Origin: Lachnospiraceae bacterium
Lineage (GTDB): Bacteria > Bacillota > Clostridia > Lachnospirales > Lachnospiraceae
Direction: 5' to 3'
DNA: 64,000 bases
Assembly: GCA_910575255.1 (NCBI GenBank)
Contig: CAJTEM010000015.1
Location: 1-64,000, forward strand
Below the pieces are notes generated by a model. The model did not search any database. It saw only the letters and a program-made list of their open reading frames with translations, and was not told where the DNA came from. Position numbers and translations under genes: made by a program. Of the stretch, positions 35,829-45,274 are shown in pieces; positions within the stretch are counted from its first letter, which is position 1, and the number at the start of each line of letters is the position of its first letter.

Positions 35829-36071
35829 ATGGCAGTTAAGATGAGATTGAGAAGAATGGGTGCAAAAAAGAAACCTTTCTATAGAATCGTTGTTGCAGAT
35901 TCCAGATCCCCCAGAGATGGCAGATTCATTGAGGAGGTCGGAACCTACGATCCGAATCAGGAGCCGAGCGCAATTAAGTTCGACGAAGAAGCAACGAAGA
36001 AATGGTTGGCGACCGGTGCTCAGCCGACAGACCGCGTTGCGAAGCTGTTAAAGACCGCGGGCATTCAGTAA
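35829..36071 (+). CDS. rpsP: 30S ribosomal protein S16
   Basis: 80 residues. N-terminus [29 protein letters not shown] is diagnostic. The Shine-Dalgarno AAGGAGGTGA is a near-perfect match to the 16S rRNA tail, fitting high expression. Sits in the classic ffh-rpsP-khpA-rimM-trmD-rplS order. Confidence 0.97.
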   Translation: MAVKMRLRRMGAKKKPFYRIVVADSRSPRDGRFIEEVGTYDPNQEPSAIKFDEEATKKWLATGAQPTDRVAKLLKTAGIQ

Positions 36072-36087
36072 TGATGAGGTGATTACT

Positions 36088-36315
36088 ATGAAAGAACTGG
36101 TTGAGGTAATTGCGAGAGCATTAGTTGAGAACCCGGATGAAGTGGTGGTAACGGAGACTGAGAAGGACGGCGAAACCGTGATTGAACTCAAGGTAGCGCC
36201 TTCGGACATGGGGAAGGTGATTGGCAAGCAGGGGCGTATTGCAAAGGCGATCCGTTCGGTTGTCAAGGCTGCCGCTTCGAAAGAAGACAAAAAGGTTGTT
36301 GTGGATATTCAATAG
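36088..36315 (+). CDS. khpA: KH-domain RNA-binding protein KhpA
   Basis: 75 residues, a single KH domain with VIGKQGRIAKAIRSVVKAAA carrying the GxxG loop (GKQG). KhpA, with KhpB, binds RNA and affects cell elongation in Firmicutes. Start ATG at 36088 is preferred to GTG at 36079 because GATGAGGTG is then correctly spaced. Confidence 0.93.
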   Translation: MKELVEVIARALVENPDEVVVTETEKDGETVIELKVAPSDMGKVIGKQGRIAKAIRSVVKAAASKEDKKVVVDIQ

Positions 36316-36317
36316 CC

Positions 36318-36368
36318 CAAAAGGCTGTCGCCCGACCAAGATGAGCGGCAGCCTTTTCCTTTGTTTTT
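36318..36368 (+). terminator. Hairpin between khpA and rimM
   Basis: AAAGGCTGTCGC (36320-36331) pairs with GCGGCAGCCTTT (36345-36356) and is followed by TCCTTTGTTTTTTC. Probably a partial terminator inside the ribosomal-protein cluster. Confidence 0.6.
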
Positions 36369-36389
36369 TCATGAAAAAGAGGTAAGCTT

Positions 36390-36902
36390 ATGGAAGATAT
36401 GCTGCGCGTAGGCGTGATTTCCTCCACCCATGGGGTGCGGGGAGAGGTGAAGGTGTTCCCTACCACAGATGATGTGAGCCGGTTCAAAAAGCTGAAAACC
36501 GTTGTTTTGGATATCCGGCCCGAGCCGGTGACGCTCCATATTGAGACGGTAAAGTTCTTCAAAAATATGGCGATTCTGAAGTTTAAAGAATTTAATGATA
36601 TCAATGAGATTGAGAAATATAAAGGGACCGATCTGCTGATCCGGAGAGAACAGGCGGTGAAGCTGGAACCGAATGAGAATTTTATCGTGGATTTGATCGG
36701 ACTTTCTGTGGTGACGGACGAAGGAGAGGAATTTGGAACCCTGAAGGATGTACTGAAAACAGGAGCCAATGATGTCTACATCATTCAGGGGAAGGATGGT
36801 AAAGAATATCTGTTCCCGGCGATCCAGGAGTGTATTCTGGATGTGAATCTGAAAGAGCAGAAGGTCCTGGTCCATATTATGGACGGACTTCTGGATCTGT
36901 AG
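36390..36902 (+). CDS. rimM: 16S rRNA processing protein RimM
   Basis: 170 residues. Ribosome maturation factor that binds S19 and helps 30S head assembly. N-terminal RimM domain (LRVGVISSTHGVRGEVKVFPTTDD) and C-terminal PRC-barrel (LIGLSVVTDEGEEFGTLKDVL). AAAAAGAGGTAAGCTT precedes the ATG. Eleven bases before trmD. Confidence 0.95.
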   Translation: MEDMLRVGVISSTHGVRGEVKVFPTTDDVSRFKKLKTVVLDIRPEPVTLHIETVKFFKNMAILKFKEFNDINEIEKYKGTDLLIRREQAVKLEPNENFIVDLIGLSVVTDEGEEFGTLKDVLKTGANDVYIIQGKDGKEYLFPAIQECILDVNLKEQKVLVHIMDGLLDL

Positions 36903-36913
36903 GAGGAACGGAA

Positions 36914-37666
36914 ATGAACTATCACATTCTGACCTTGTTTCCGGATATGGTTGCCGACGGGCTGAATACCAGTATCATAGGAAGGGCAGCAGACAAGGGA
37001 CTGCTGTCAATAGAAGCCATTAATATCCGGGATTATACCAAAGAAAAGCATGGGCATGTAGATGACGCACCCTATGGCGGCGGGGCCGGCATGGTCATGC
37101 AGGCCTTGCCGGTATGCGAGGCTTATGAAGCTTTGTGCAAACGTCTGGGAAAACGACCGAAAGTTCTCTATATGACTCCGCAGGGAAGAGTGTTTAATCA
37201 GACGATTGCCCGCGAGTTAGCCGGCGAGGAGGATCTGGTGTTTCTGTGCGGGCATTATGAAGGAATTGATGAACGGGCGCTGGAGATGATTGTCTCGGAT
37301 TGTCTGTCCATCGGGGATTATGTGCTGACAGGGGGAGAACTGCCGGCAATGGTGATGATCGATTGTATTTCCCGCCTGATCCCCGGGGTGCTGAGCAATG
37401 ACAGCTCGGCAGAGATAGAATCTTTTCATGACAATTTGCTGGAGTATCCTCAATATACCCGTCCGGAGATCTATGAGGGAAGAAGGGTTCCTGAGGTGCT
37501 TTTATCTGGTCATCACAAAAGGATTGAGCAGTGGCGGCGGGAGCAGTCGATCCGCAGAACCTGGGAGCGGCGGCCGGATTTGCTGGATGGAGCCAATCTG
37601 ACGGAGAAAGAGATGATTTTTCTGAAAAGCCTGGGCAGTGAGGCGAAAAAAGACTTGCAAATATAA
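36914..37666 (+). CDS. trmD: tRNA (guanine37-N1)-methyltransferase
   Basis: 250 residues. SPOUT methyltransferase that makes m1G37 and prevents +1 frameshifting. Knot motifs KEKHGHVDDAPYGGGAGMVM, FLCGHYEGIDERA and SIGDYVLTGGELPAMVMID are intact. The start at 36914 is set by GGAGGAACGGAA and by the conserved N-terminus YHILTLFPDM; the frame upstream overlaps rimM and is not conserved. Confidence 0.97.
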   Translation: MNYHILTLFPDMVADGLNTSIIGRAADKGLLSIEAINIRDYTKEKHGHVDDAPYGGGAGMVMQALPVCEAYEALCKRLGKRPKVLYMTPQGRVFNQTIARELAGEEDLVFLCGHYEGIDERALEMIVSDCLSIGDYVLTGGELPAMVMIDCISRLIPGVLSNDSSAEIESFHDNLLEYPQYTRPEIYEGRRVPEVLLSGHHKRIEQWRREQSIRRTWERRPDLLDGANLTEKEMIFLKSLGSEAKKDLQI

Positions 37667-37683
37667 GAAAATTATGTTAATAT
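37655..37683 (+). promoter_or_regulatory. Possible internal promoter for rplS
   Basis: TTGCAA (37655-37660), 17-bp spacer, TAATAT (37678-37683), overlapping the end of trmD and about 90 bp before rplS. Confidence 0.45.
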
Positions 37684-37773
37684 CAATTGCGTTGTGACTA
37701 AGAAAAAGAGATGGTCCTCTGTTGCCCCCAAAGCATTTAAGAACATCAAACATATGAAGGAGGTTCACACAAC

Positions 37774-38121
37774 ATGAATGACATTATCAAGAAGATTGAA
37801 GATGAGCAGCTGAAGGCGTCCGTGCCGGAATTCCATGTGGGAGATACCGTTCGGGTGTACAACAAGATCAAAGAGGGAAACCGCGAGAGAATTCAGGTAT
37901 TTGAGGGAACCGTGATCAAGAGACAGAACGGCGGAGCCCGTGAGACCTTTACCGTCCGGAAGAACTCCAACGGAATCGGCGTGGAGAAGACCTGGCCGGT
38001 GCATTCTCCGTTTGTGGACAACATTGAAGTGGTACGGAGAGGTAAAGTAAGACGTGCGAAACTGAATTACCTGAGAGACCGCGTAGGAAAAGCTGCGAAG
38101 GTCAAAGAGCTGGTAAAGTAA
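37774..38121 (+). CDS. rplS: 50S ribosomal protein L19
   Basis: 115 residues. [26 protein letters not shown] and [16 protein letters not shown] are diagnostic of L19, at the 30S-50S interface. GAAGGAGGTTCACACAAC precedes the ATG. The roughly 90-nt leader may be structured, but I could not identify a known L19 leader. Confidence 0.97.
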   Translation: MNDIIKKIEDEQLKASVPEFHVGDTVRVYNKIKEGNRERIQVFEGTVIKRQNGGARETFTVRKNSNGIGVEKTWPVHSPFVDNIEVVRRGKVRRAKLNYLRDRVGKAAKVKELVK

Positions 38122-38176
38122 GACTGGTTCCGGCAGGCTGCATAAGCAGCCGATGAACGGGATGAGAGACGGATGA

Positions 38177-38206
38177 GGGACAATGCAAATTGTCCCTTGC
38201 TTTTTA
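38177..38206 (+). terminator. Terminator after rplS
   Basis: GGGACAAT (38177-38184) and ATTGTCCC (38189-38196) form a perfect stem with loop GCAA, followed by TTGCTTTTT. The 38207-38362 stretch beyond it holds no supported gene. Confidence 0.82.
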
Positions 38207-38362
38207 TGCACAGGCCCATACAGAGGAATATGCTGCCAAGGCGGTGTGTGAGCTGCGCGGCGAGCAGGGGAACGCCCGCACAGCGCACAGGGGGAATCTT
38301 CCCTGGCCTGATGAGAGGATAAAGGGGAACGGATGTTCCGTTTATATAGATGAGGTAGAATC

Positions 38363-38914
38363 GTGAATTTTTATTATCGAGAAGAGATAAGTCCGATCCG
38401 GTCGGTCATGAGCTGGGTTGTGGACATTGTTGTGGTACTTGCCTTTGCCTGGTTCTGTCTGCATGCCTTCGGTGGGCAGATTGTGATAGCCGGACAGTCT
38501 ATGATGCCGCTTTTGAATCCGGATGACGTGGTTTTGGTGAACCGGCTCAGCTATGATTTCGGAAAGCCGAAGCGCCTGGATGTGGTGGTATTTGAACGCG
38601 GTGACAACAAGACGAATGTGAAACGGGTGATCGGGCTCCCCGGAGAAGAGATATTGATTCAGGGAGGCTATGTGTATATCGATGGAGAGAGGCTGGAGGC
38701 CGGGGACAATCTGGATCAGGTTTCACTGGCCGGGCTGGCAGAAAGTCCGGTAAGACTTGGGGAAGATGAGTATTTTCTTCTGGGGGACAACCGGGACAGC
38801 AGTGAGGATAGTCGTTTTGCTAACGTGGGGAATGTGAAAGAGGAGCAGATCCTGGGAAAAGTCTGGCTGCGCATTTACCCTTTGATGCATATCCGTCTGA
38901 TTCCTTCCCATTAA
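38363..38914 (+). CDS. lepB: Signal peptidase I
   Basis: 183 residues. Removes signal peptides on the outer face of the membrane. One N-terminal transmembrane helix (VMSWVVDIVVVLAFAWFCL), catalytic Ser46 in AGQSMMP and catalytic Lys87 in NVKRVIGLPGE, and the box D GDNRDSSEDSR. Gram-positive type with a single anchor. GATGAGGTAGAATC precedes a GTG-ATG region; the ATG at 38363 is taken. Confidence 0.94.
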   Translation: MNFYYREEISPIRSVMSWVVDIVVVLAFAWFCLHAFGGQIVIAGQSMMPLLNPDDVVLVNRLSYDFGKPKRLDVVVFERGDNKTNVKRVIGLPGEEILIQGGYVYIDGERLEAGDNLDQVSLAGLAESPVRLGEDEYFLLGDNRDSSEDSRFANVGNVKEEQILGKVWLRIYPLMHIRLIPSH

Positions 38915-38933
38915 AAGACAGGAGGAGAATTGC

Positions 38934-39785
38934 TTGAACATACAATGGTATCCCGGACATATGACAAAGGCCAGGCGTGCCATGGAGGAGGATATCCGTC
39001 TGATTGACCTGATAATCGAATTGGTTGACGCACGAGCTCCCATGGCCAGCCGGAATCCGGATATTGATGAGCTGGGGAAAACAAAAGCCCGCCTGATTCT
39101 TCTGAATAAGTCAGATCTGGCAGAGGAAAGGTGGAACCGCGTCTGGACGGAATGGTTTCAGGCAAAAGGATTTTCTGTGATTGAGGTGAATTCCCGCAGC
39201 GGAGCCGGACTGAAGAGAATCAATCCAGTAGTGCAAAAGGCCTGCCAGGAAAAGATTGAGAGAGACCGGCGGCGGGGGATTGTGAACCGTCCTATCCGCG
39301 CTATGGTTGCAGGAATTCCTAATGTCGGGAAATCGACCTTTATCAATTCCTTTGCTGGAAAAGCCTGTACCAAAACCGGCAACAAACCAGGGGTAACGAA
39401 GGGGAAACAATGGATTCGTCTGAACAAATCACTGGAGCTTTTGGATACCCCGGGGATTTTGTGGCCTAAATTTGAAGATCAGCAGGTGGGGCTTTATTTG
39501 GCAATGTTGGGTTCGATCAATGATGAGATCTTGAATCAGGAGGAGCTTGCCTTGGAACTGCTGAAGCTGTTTCAGAATCGTTATCCTGAGATTTTGGATA
39601 CACGATATGGAATTAGTCCGGGACAGGATTCCCCTGTCAGTATTCTGGAAAGGATAGCAGTGGTTCGCGGGTGTCTGCAGAAAGGCGCAGAAAGGGATCT
39701 GTTAAAAGCCGCCCGATTACTGATTGACGATTTCCGCAGCGGAAAGCTTGGACGAATTACTTTGGAGATACCGAGTGCATTTTAG
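38934..39785 (+). CDS. rbgA: Ribosome biogenesis GTPase A
   Basis: 283 residues. Circularly permuted GTPase for late 50S assembly (YlqF): G4 NKSDLAEE (near 60) comes before G1 GIPNVGKSTFINS (near 128), and G3 DTPGILWP follows. N-terminus IQWYPGHMTKARRAM is typical. TTG start at 38934 with GGAGGAGAATTGC upstream. Twenty bases after lepB. Confidence 0.95.
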   Translation: MNIQWYPGHMTKARRAMEEDIRLIDLIIELVDARAPMASRNPDIDELGKTKARLILLNKSDLAEERWNRVWTEWFQAKGFSVIEVNSRSGAGLKRINPVVQKACQEKIERDRRRGIVNRPIRAMVAGIPNVGKSTFINSFAGKACTKTGNKPGVTKGKQWIRLNKSLELLDTPGILWPKFEDQQVGLYLAMLGSINDEILNQEELALELLKLFQNRYPEILDTRYGISPGQDSPVSILERIAVVRGCLQKGAERDLLKAARLLIDDFRSGKLGRITLEIPSAF

Positions 39786-39834
39786 AGAGATCTGTCATTC
39801 GACACACTCCAAAACAGAGAATGGAGAAAATACA

Positions 39835-40485
39835 ATGAGAAAATTAAGTGGAGAAAAGCTGGCTGCTGAACGGGAGCGGCTGGAGCAGATGCGGGTATAC
39901 GAGCACGAGTATGCCTCCTTTTCCGCAATATGCGGCATAGATGAGGCCGGAAGAGGACCACTGGCCGGACCGGTGGTGGCCGGAGCAGTGATTTTGCCAA
40001 CAGATTGTGAGATTTTATACCTGAATGATTCCAAAAAACTGACGGAAAAACGCCGGGAAGCACTGTTTTTGGAGATTAAGGAGAAGGCAGTGGCCTGGAA
40101 TGTGGGAATTGTGGATGCTGCAGAGATTGATCAGATCAATATTCTGCAGGCAACCTATGAAGCAATGAGAAAGGCCATCACCGGATTGGAGGTGACGCCG
40201 GATCTGCTTTTGAATGATGCGGTAGAGATACCAGATGTGCAGATTCCTCAGGTGAAGATTATCAAAGGCGATGCCAAGAGTGTATCCATTGCTGCTGCCA
40301 GCATTTTGGCAAAGGTCACCCGGGATCATCTGATGATCGAATACGATCAGAAATATCCAGATTACGGATTTGCCAGACATAAAGGCTACGGAACGGGTGT
40401 CCATATTGAGGCAATTCGGGATTACGGACCCTGCCCGCTTCACCGGAAGACTTTCATTCGGAAATTCACTGGCAGGATTGACTGA
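39835..40485 (+). CDS. rnhB: Ribonuclease HII
   Basis: 216 residues. Removes ribonucleotides from RNA-DNA hybrids. Catalytic residues are in CGIDEAGRGPLAGPVVAGAV (Asp, Glu) and in LLLNDAVEIPD, with SIAAASILAKVTRD. The frame is open upstream to 39724, overlapping rbgA, but ATG 39835 has the ribosome site AATGGAGAAAATAC and the family length. Confidence 0.95.
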   Translation: MRKLSGEKLAAERERLEQMRVYEHEYASFSAICGIDEAGRGPLAGPVVAGAVILPTDCEILYLNDSKKLTEKRREALFLEIKEKAVAWNVGIVDAAEIDQINILQATYEAMRKAITGLEVTPDLLLNDAVEIPDVQIPQVKIIKGDAKSVSIAAASILAKVTRDHLMIEYDQKYPDYGFARHKGYGTGVHIEAIRDYGPCPLHRKTFIRKFTGRID

Positions 40486-40617
40486 GAAGACCAATCAGAC
40501 GGCTGATTTTGGAGAGCAATGGTCCCAAGCGCCAGTGGCGCTTTTTAGGATGGATCGGAACGGTTGACGGACAGGAGGAACGGCCAGCAGGCCGGCAAAT
40601 TTACAAGGGAGCAGGAT

Positions 40618-40956
40618 TTGAACAAGCGCAATACAGGGAAAAGATATGAGAGCCTGGCTGCAGATTATCTGCAGGGGCAAGGGCTGACGATTATGGAACG
40701 GAATTATCAGGACCGGACAGGGGAGATCGACCTGATCGGGCGGGATGGAACCTTTCTGGTCTTTGTGGAGGTAAAATACCGCAGGGATATGAGAAGCGGG
40801 GATCCGGCTGAGGCAGTCACACCAAGAAAACAGCAGCATATCCGAAGGACAGCACAATACTATCTATACAGCCACCGGTGTGGGGATGTCCCATGCCGGT
40901 TTGACGTAGTAAGTATCTTAGGAGAGGAGATTCGCTGGATTCGGGATGCTTTTTAG
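40618..40956 (+). CDS. YraN/UPF0102 family protein, PD-(D/E)XK nuclease fold
   Basis: 112 residues from the TTG at 40618. Motifs LAADYLQGQGLTIMERNY, GEIDLIGRD and LVFVEVKYRR give the Asp-x-Glu-x-Lys endonuclease-like core. Start chosen because AAGGGAG lies 6 bases upstream and the resulting length fits the family; the frame extends back to a TTG at 40564, which lacks a ribosome site. Commonly follows rnhB. Activity not established. Confidence 0.85.
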   Translation: MNKRNTGKRYESLAADYLQGQGLTIMERNYQDRTGEIDLIGRDGTFLVFVEVKYRRDMRSGDPAEAVTPRKQQHIRRTAQYYLYSHRCGDVPCRFDVVSILGEEIRWIRDAF

Positions 40957-41001
40957 CAGGAAGAGAAAGCAGCCAAGGTTTGCAAAAAAGAGGGACAGGA
41001 T

Positions 41002-41877
41002 ATGAACTGGAAAAGAAAGACAGGAAAAGAGAAACTGGATATCAGAGAAAAGGACAATGTCATCTGGCTGGAATTCCCGGCTCTGGCCGAGACCGGAATG
41101 GTTCGTCATGGCTTTTCCACCAGAATGGGGGGTGTCAGCGAAGGAATATTCGCTTCCATGAATTTCACCTTTACCAGAGGAGATAATCCGGATCATGTGA
41201 TGGAAAACTATCAAAGGATGGCATCGGTTTTGGGGGTGGATGTGAACCGGATGGTATTATCCTGGCAGACCCATACCACGAATGTCCGCAGAGTGACAGG
41301 CGAGGATGCCGGAAAGGGACTCTTTCGGGAACGGGACTATCGGGATGTAGATGGTCTGATTACCGATGTGCCGGGACTTACTCTGGTTACCTTTTATGCG
41401 GATTGTGTCCCGCTTTATCTTCTGGATCCGGTTCACAGAGCTATCGGGCTTTCTCATTCCGGATGGCGGGGGACGGTAAACCGGATGGGCCAGGTGACTT
41501 TGGATGCCATGAAAAAGGCTTATGGGACGAAAGCAGAAGATGTGATTGCCTGCATTGGCCCCAGTATCTGTCAGGATTGTTTCGAAGTTGGCGAAGAGGT
41601 GGCGGAGGCTTTTGCAGAGGTGTTGGATCCGAAATATCTGCCGCAGCTGTATTACCGGAAGGATAACGGAAAATATCAGCTTGATCTGTGGCTGGCCAAT
41701 GAGATTCTCTTTCGGGAGGCAGGAGTGAAACCGGAAAAGATACATATTACCGATATCTGCACGCATTGCAATCCGAAGCTGCTGTTTTCTCACCGAACGA
41801 CAGGCAATGAACGGGGCAACCTGGCAGCATTTTTGTGCCTGAATGATGAGAAACCGTACAGAAGGGAGGAGATCTGA
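41002..41877 (+). CDS. pgeF: Purine nucleoside phosphorylase/laccase-domain protein (PgeF/YfiH type)
   Basis: 291 residues. Laccase-fold family with metal-binding histidines in MVRHGFSTRMGG, ADCVPLYLLDP and HSGWRGTVNRM, plus HCNPKLLFSHR near the end. Proposed roles are peptidoglycan editing (removal of mischarged alanyl-muropeptides) and adenosine deaminase or phosphorylase activity. The first 35 residues are a variable leader. One base separates it from the next gene. Confidence 0.85.
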   Translation: MNWKRKTGKEKLDIREKDNVIWLEFPALAETGMVRHGFSTRMGGVSEGIFASMNFTFTRGDNPDHVMENYQRMASVLGVDVNRMVLSWQTHTTNVRRVTGEDAGKGLFRERDYRDVDGLITDVPGLTLVTFYADCVPLYLLDPVHRAIGLSHSGWRGTVNRMGQVTLDAMKKAYGTKAEDVIACIGPSICQDCFEVGEEVAEAFAEVLDPKYLPQLYYRKDNGKYQLDLWLANEILFREAGVKPEKIHITDICTHCNPKLLFSHRTTGNERGNLAAFLCLNDEKPYRREEI

Positions 41878-41878
41878 A

Positions 41879-42385
41879 ATGAAAATTATGGTAATCGGCT
41901 ACAGCGGGAGCGGGAAATCCACTTTGGCGGAGTATTTGGGTAAAAAATATGAGATTCCAATCCTGCATCTGGATCATATTTTTTGGCTTCCCGGATGGAA
42001 ATCGCGCTCACGGGAGGAAATGCAGAGAATCGTTGCCCGTTTTCTTAAACATCACAATTCCTGGGTGATTGACGGGAATTATACAAAGACGGAATATGAA
42101 CATCGGCTTGCACAGGCAGATCGGATCATTTTTCTGAGTTTTAATCGTTTTTCCTGCCTGTATCGGGTGTGGAGGCGTTATCGAAAATATAAAGGACGGA
42201 CAAGAAAGGATATGGGCCGGGGATGTAAGGAAAAGCTGGATCGAGAATTCATCCGCTGGGTGTTCTGGGAAGGGCGAGATGCCAGACATCAGGCAGAATA
42301 TCGGGAGGTTCAAAAGAAATACCGAAAAAAAGTTATCATAATCCGGAATCAAAGGCAGCTTGACTGGTTCATGAAAACGGTCTGA
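41879..42385 (+). CDS. Small P-loop kinase, adenylate kinase-like (FlaR/topology-modulation type)
   Basis: 168 residues. Walker A GYSGSGKSTLA at residues 7-17, LDHIFWLPGW, the DGNYTKT loop and an Arg-rich lid (YRVWRRYRKYKGRTRKD). The family is annotated as a DNA topology modulation protein but its substrate is unproven; a nucleoside or small-molecule kinase is likely. Start ATG at 41879 follows GGGAGGAGATCTG; the upstream frame overlaps pgeF. Confidence 0.8.
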   Translation: MKIMVIGYSGSGKSTLAEYLGKKYEIPILHLDHIFWLPGWKSRSREEMQRIVARFLKHHNSWVIDGNYTKTEYEHRLAQADRIIFLSFNRFSCLYRVWRRYRKYKGRTRKDMGRGCKEKLDREFIRWVFWEGRDARHQAEYREVQKKYRKKVIIIRNQRQLDWFMKTV

Positions 42386-42393
42386 CCGTTTTC

Positions 42394-42430
42394 CCTGCCC
42401 TGATGCGGCTGTTTGTCGCATCAGGGCAGG
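42394..42430. terminator. Bidirectional terminator between the P-loop kinase and prs
   Basis: CCTGCCCTGATGCG (42394-42407) and CGCATCAGGGCAGG (42417-42430) are perfectly complementary over 14 bp around GCTGTTTGT. Short A/T runs on both sides suit termination from either direction. Confidence 0.75.
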
Positions 42431-42443
42431 AAAGCGTCATGGT

Positions 42444-43652
42444 TTACACAATCCTTTGAAAATATTCATAGCCATCTGCCTGATATCTCTGTACCAGCTT
42501 TTGAATCTTCTCTGTAGAGGAGAGTGCTGCTCCGATAGATACATCATGGTTAAAAGAGTTGATGATTGCAGCTAAATATTTGCTCATATCGGCTTCCAGA
42601 TACCAATCCTGTTCCAGCAGAGCCTGCGGACGGTAGTTCAGATTGGTGGTAATGACATAGTTAATATAATTCTTATGATAGAATTCGTCAAATTTTTCCA
42701 GGCCACCCGTAAACAGACCGAAGGTACAACAGATAATCACCTTTTTCGCTTTTCGTTCCTTCAGCTCTCTGGCCGTATCCAGCATGCTTTCCCCGGAAGC
42801 AATCATGTCGTCAATGATCAGCACGGTCTTACCTTCTACCGAGGAGCCCAGGAATTCATGGGCTACGATGGGATTCCTTCCGTCGATGATTCGGGAGTAA
42901 TCGCGGCGTTTATAGAACATTCCCATATCTACACTCAGATTGTTGGCCAGATATACCGCCCGGTTCATGGCGCCTTCATCCGGGCTGATGACCATCAGAT
43001 GATCCTTGTCTATTTTCAGGGAACGGTCATGATGAAACAAGGTCTTAATGAACTGATAAGTGGGCATGAAATTGTCAAAGCCGTTTAAAGGAATTGCATT
43101 CTGTACCCGTGGATCGTGGGCATCAAAGGTGATAATATTCGAGACTCCCATAGAAATGAGTTCTTTTAATGCCATGGCGCAGTCTAAGGACTCCCGTTTG
43201 GTCCGTTTGTGCTGGCGTCCCTCATAGAGAAAGGGCATGATCACATTGACCCGGTGGGCAGTGGCGGCAGAAGCGCCGATGATACGTTTCAGATCCTGGT
43301 AATGGTCGTCCGGCGACATGTGATTGGTGTAGCCGCAGACCTTGTAGGGAATGCTGTAATTCGTGACATCAACCATCGCGAAGAGGTCAACCCCGCGGAC
43401 AGATTCCTGGATTACCGCTTTGGCCTCACCGGTGCCGAAGCGGGGACAAAAACACTGCAGCAGATAGGAATCTACGTTGTAGCCCCGATAATTCAGATCC
43501 TTTTGCCGGCGAATCAGTTCTTCCGTATCATTTTTTCGAAATTCTACAATATGGCTGTTAACCTTCTCTGCAAGTGTCCTGCAGCTTTCCAATGCCGCGA
43601 TCTTCAGCGGAGCAATGGGCAACACATCATTAAATACATACTTGTTTGCCAT
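42444..43652 (-). CDS. prs: Ribose-phosphate pyrophosphokinase (long form)
   Basis: 402 residues, about 80 more than classic Prs, as usual in Lachnospiraceae. Makes PRPP from ribose 5-phosphate and ATP. PRPP-binding VLIIDDMIASGESM near residue 280 and the FDAHDPRVQNAIP segment near 175 are clear; the flexible loop GRQHKRTKRES near 145 matches the ATP-binding loop. GGGAAGGAGTTTACT precedes the ATG at 43652. Single gene, divergent from the radical SAM gene. Confidence 0.92.
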   Translation of the reverse strand: MANKYVFNDVLPIAPLKIAALESCRTLAEKVNSHIVEFRKNDTEELIRRQKDLNYRGYNVDSYLLQCFCPRFGTGEAKAVIQESVRGVDLFAMVDVTNYSIPYKVCGYTNHMSPDDHYQDLKRIIGASAATAHRVNVIMPFLYEGRQHKRTKRESLDCAMALKELISMGVSNIITFDAHDPRVQNAIPLNGFDNFMPTYQFIKTLFHHDRSLKIDKDHLMVISPDEGAMNRAVYLANNLSVDMGMFYKRRDYSRIIDGRNPIVAHEFLGSSVEGKTVLIIDDMIASGESMLDTARELKERKAKKVIICCTFGLFTGGLEKFDEFYHKNYINYVITTNLNYRPQALLEQDWYLEADMSKYLAAIINSFNHDVSIGAALSSTEKIQKLVQRYQADGYEYFQRIV

Positions 43653-43830
43653 AGTAAACTCCTTCCCGGGATAATCGTGTTGTAAGATATCTCTGCTTTA
43701 CTTATATCATTCCGGAAAGCGGACCGTCAATAGCAGGGACTGTATTTTGCGAAAAAAAACAAAACGCCATTCCTTTACAAAGCAGAGGAATGTTGATATG
43801 ATAAGAAAAGAACGAGAGAGGAACAGCGGT

Positions 43831-45252
43831 ATGAAAAAAGGAAAGCACAAAATCCAGGCAGTGGAGCCGGGATCCATTGCCGAGGAACTGGAATTGGAGG
43901 CAGGGGATTTCCTGCTTTCCATCAATGGCAATGAGATTGAAGATATTTTTGATTACGAGTACTATGTAAATAGCGAAAGCATGGTGATGCTGGTGGAGAA
44001 GGCTGACGGTGAGCTCTGGGAGCTGGAGATCGAGAATGGGTACGAGGATCCGGGGATTATCTTTGAGAACGGGCTCATGAGTGCATATAAGACCTGCAGT
44101 AACCGCTGCATTTTCTGTTTTATTGATCAGATGCCTCCCGGAATGAGGGATACTCTGTATTTTAAGGATGACGATTCCCGGTTATCCTTTCTGCAGGGGA
44201 ATTATATTACCTTGACTAATATGAAAGACCATGATATTGAGCGGATTATCCGGTTTAAGCTGGCGCCGATCAATATTTCTGTCCACACGACGAATCCCCG
44301 TCTGCGCTGTGAGATGCTGCACAACCGTTTTGCCGGGGAGGCGCTCAAAAAGATAGACCGGCTCTATGCGGCACAGATTCCGATGAATGGCCAGATCGTA
44401 CTTTGCCGGGGAATCAACGACGGGGAAGAACTGGAACGGACGATTCGGGATCTGACAAAATATCTGCCGGTGATGGAAAGCGTGTCTGTGGTTCCGGTCG
44501 GACTTTCCCGGTTTCGGGAGGGGCTTTATCCTCTTGAGCCCTTTGATGAAGAATCCGCGAAAGCAGCACTGGAGATTATTGAACGCTGGCAGAGAGAACT
44601 CTGGAAGAGCCGGCATACTCACTTTGTCCATGCCAGCGACGAGTTCTATATTCTCGCCGGCCGGCCTCTGCCGAAGAATGAGCGCTATGACAATTATCCG
44701 CAGCTGGAGAACGGTGTGGGAATGCTGCGGCTGTTGGATTGCGAGGTGACGGCTGCACTGAAGGAACTGACACGAAAGCGAAAGAGCGCCAAGCAAAGGC
44801 AGGATCCGGATAAAATCAAACCGGAGACCTTGTCAATTGCTACCGGAGAGCTTGCCCGTCCTTATCTGAAACAGCAGATTGAGAAGATTACCCGACAGTA
44901 TCCGCAAAAGCAGGTGCATGTCTATGCCATCCGCAATGATTATTTCGGTGAGAGGATCACGGTGGCCGGTTTGCTTACCGGACAGGATATCATTCGTCAG
45001 CTGACGGGGAAGGTTCTGGGAGAACGTCTGCTTCTGCCGGCTTGTATGTTCCGCAGTGGTGAAGAGGTTTTTTTGGACGATGTGACGCGTGAGGAAGTAC
45101 AAAGTGCTTTACAAGTTCCGGTAAATATTGTAAAATCGGGCGGTCAGGATCTGATTCGTGCCGTTCTTGGCCTGACCGGGGAGCCTGCCAGGATAGCTTC
45201 CTGCCAGAGCTATGAACTGAGAGACGCAGGTCCAAACGCAGATTCGGATTGA
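43831..45252 (+). CDS. DUF512 radical SAM protein with N-terminal PDZ-like domain
   Basis: 473 residues. N-terminal PDZ-like domain (IQAVEPGSIAEELELEAGDFLLSING). A CX3CX2C cluster, CSNRCIFC (Cys89, 93, 96), marks a radical SAM or related iron-sulphur domain, followed by the DUF512 C-terminus (TGELARPYLKQQI). Activity unknown. The gene is regularly found just before der, as here, suggesting a link to ribosome or tRNA biology. Start at 43831 chosen by GAGAGAGGAACAGCGGT; the frame extends upstream to 43747 without a ribosome site. Confidence 0.87.
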   Translation: MKKGKHKIQAVEPGSIAEELELEAGDFLLSINGNEIEDIFDYEYYVNSESMVMLVEKADGELWELEIENGYEDPGIIFENGLMSAYKTCSNRCIFCFIDQMPPGMRDTLYFKDDDSRLSFLQGNYITLTNMKDHDIERIIRFKLAPINISVHTTNPRLRCEMLHNRFAGEALKKIDRLYAAQIPMNGQIVLCRGINDGEELERTIRDLTKYLPVMESVSVVPVGLSRFREGLYPLEPFDEESAKAALEIIERWQRELWKSRHTHFVHASDEFYILAGRPLPKNERYDNYPQLENGVGMLRLLDCEVTAALKELTRKRKSAKQRQDPDKIKPETLSIATGELARPYLKQQIEKITRQYPQKQVHVYAIRNDYFGERITVAGLLTGQDIIRQLTGKVLGERLLLPACMFRSGEEVFLDDVTREEVQSALQVPVNIVKSGGQDLIRAVLGLTGEPARIASCQSYELRDAGPNADSD

Positions 45253-45274
45253 AGGAGATCAGAATGGAGGAAAC

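Noticed and set aside
38207-38362. Open stretch of about 46 codons before lepB (ending IDEVES)
   Set aside because: No start codon with a ribosome site and no recognisable motif; treated as intergenic.
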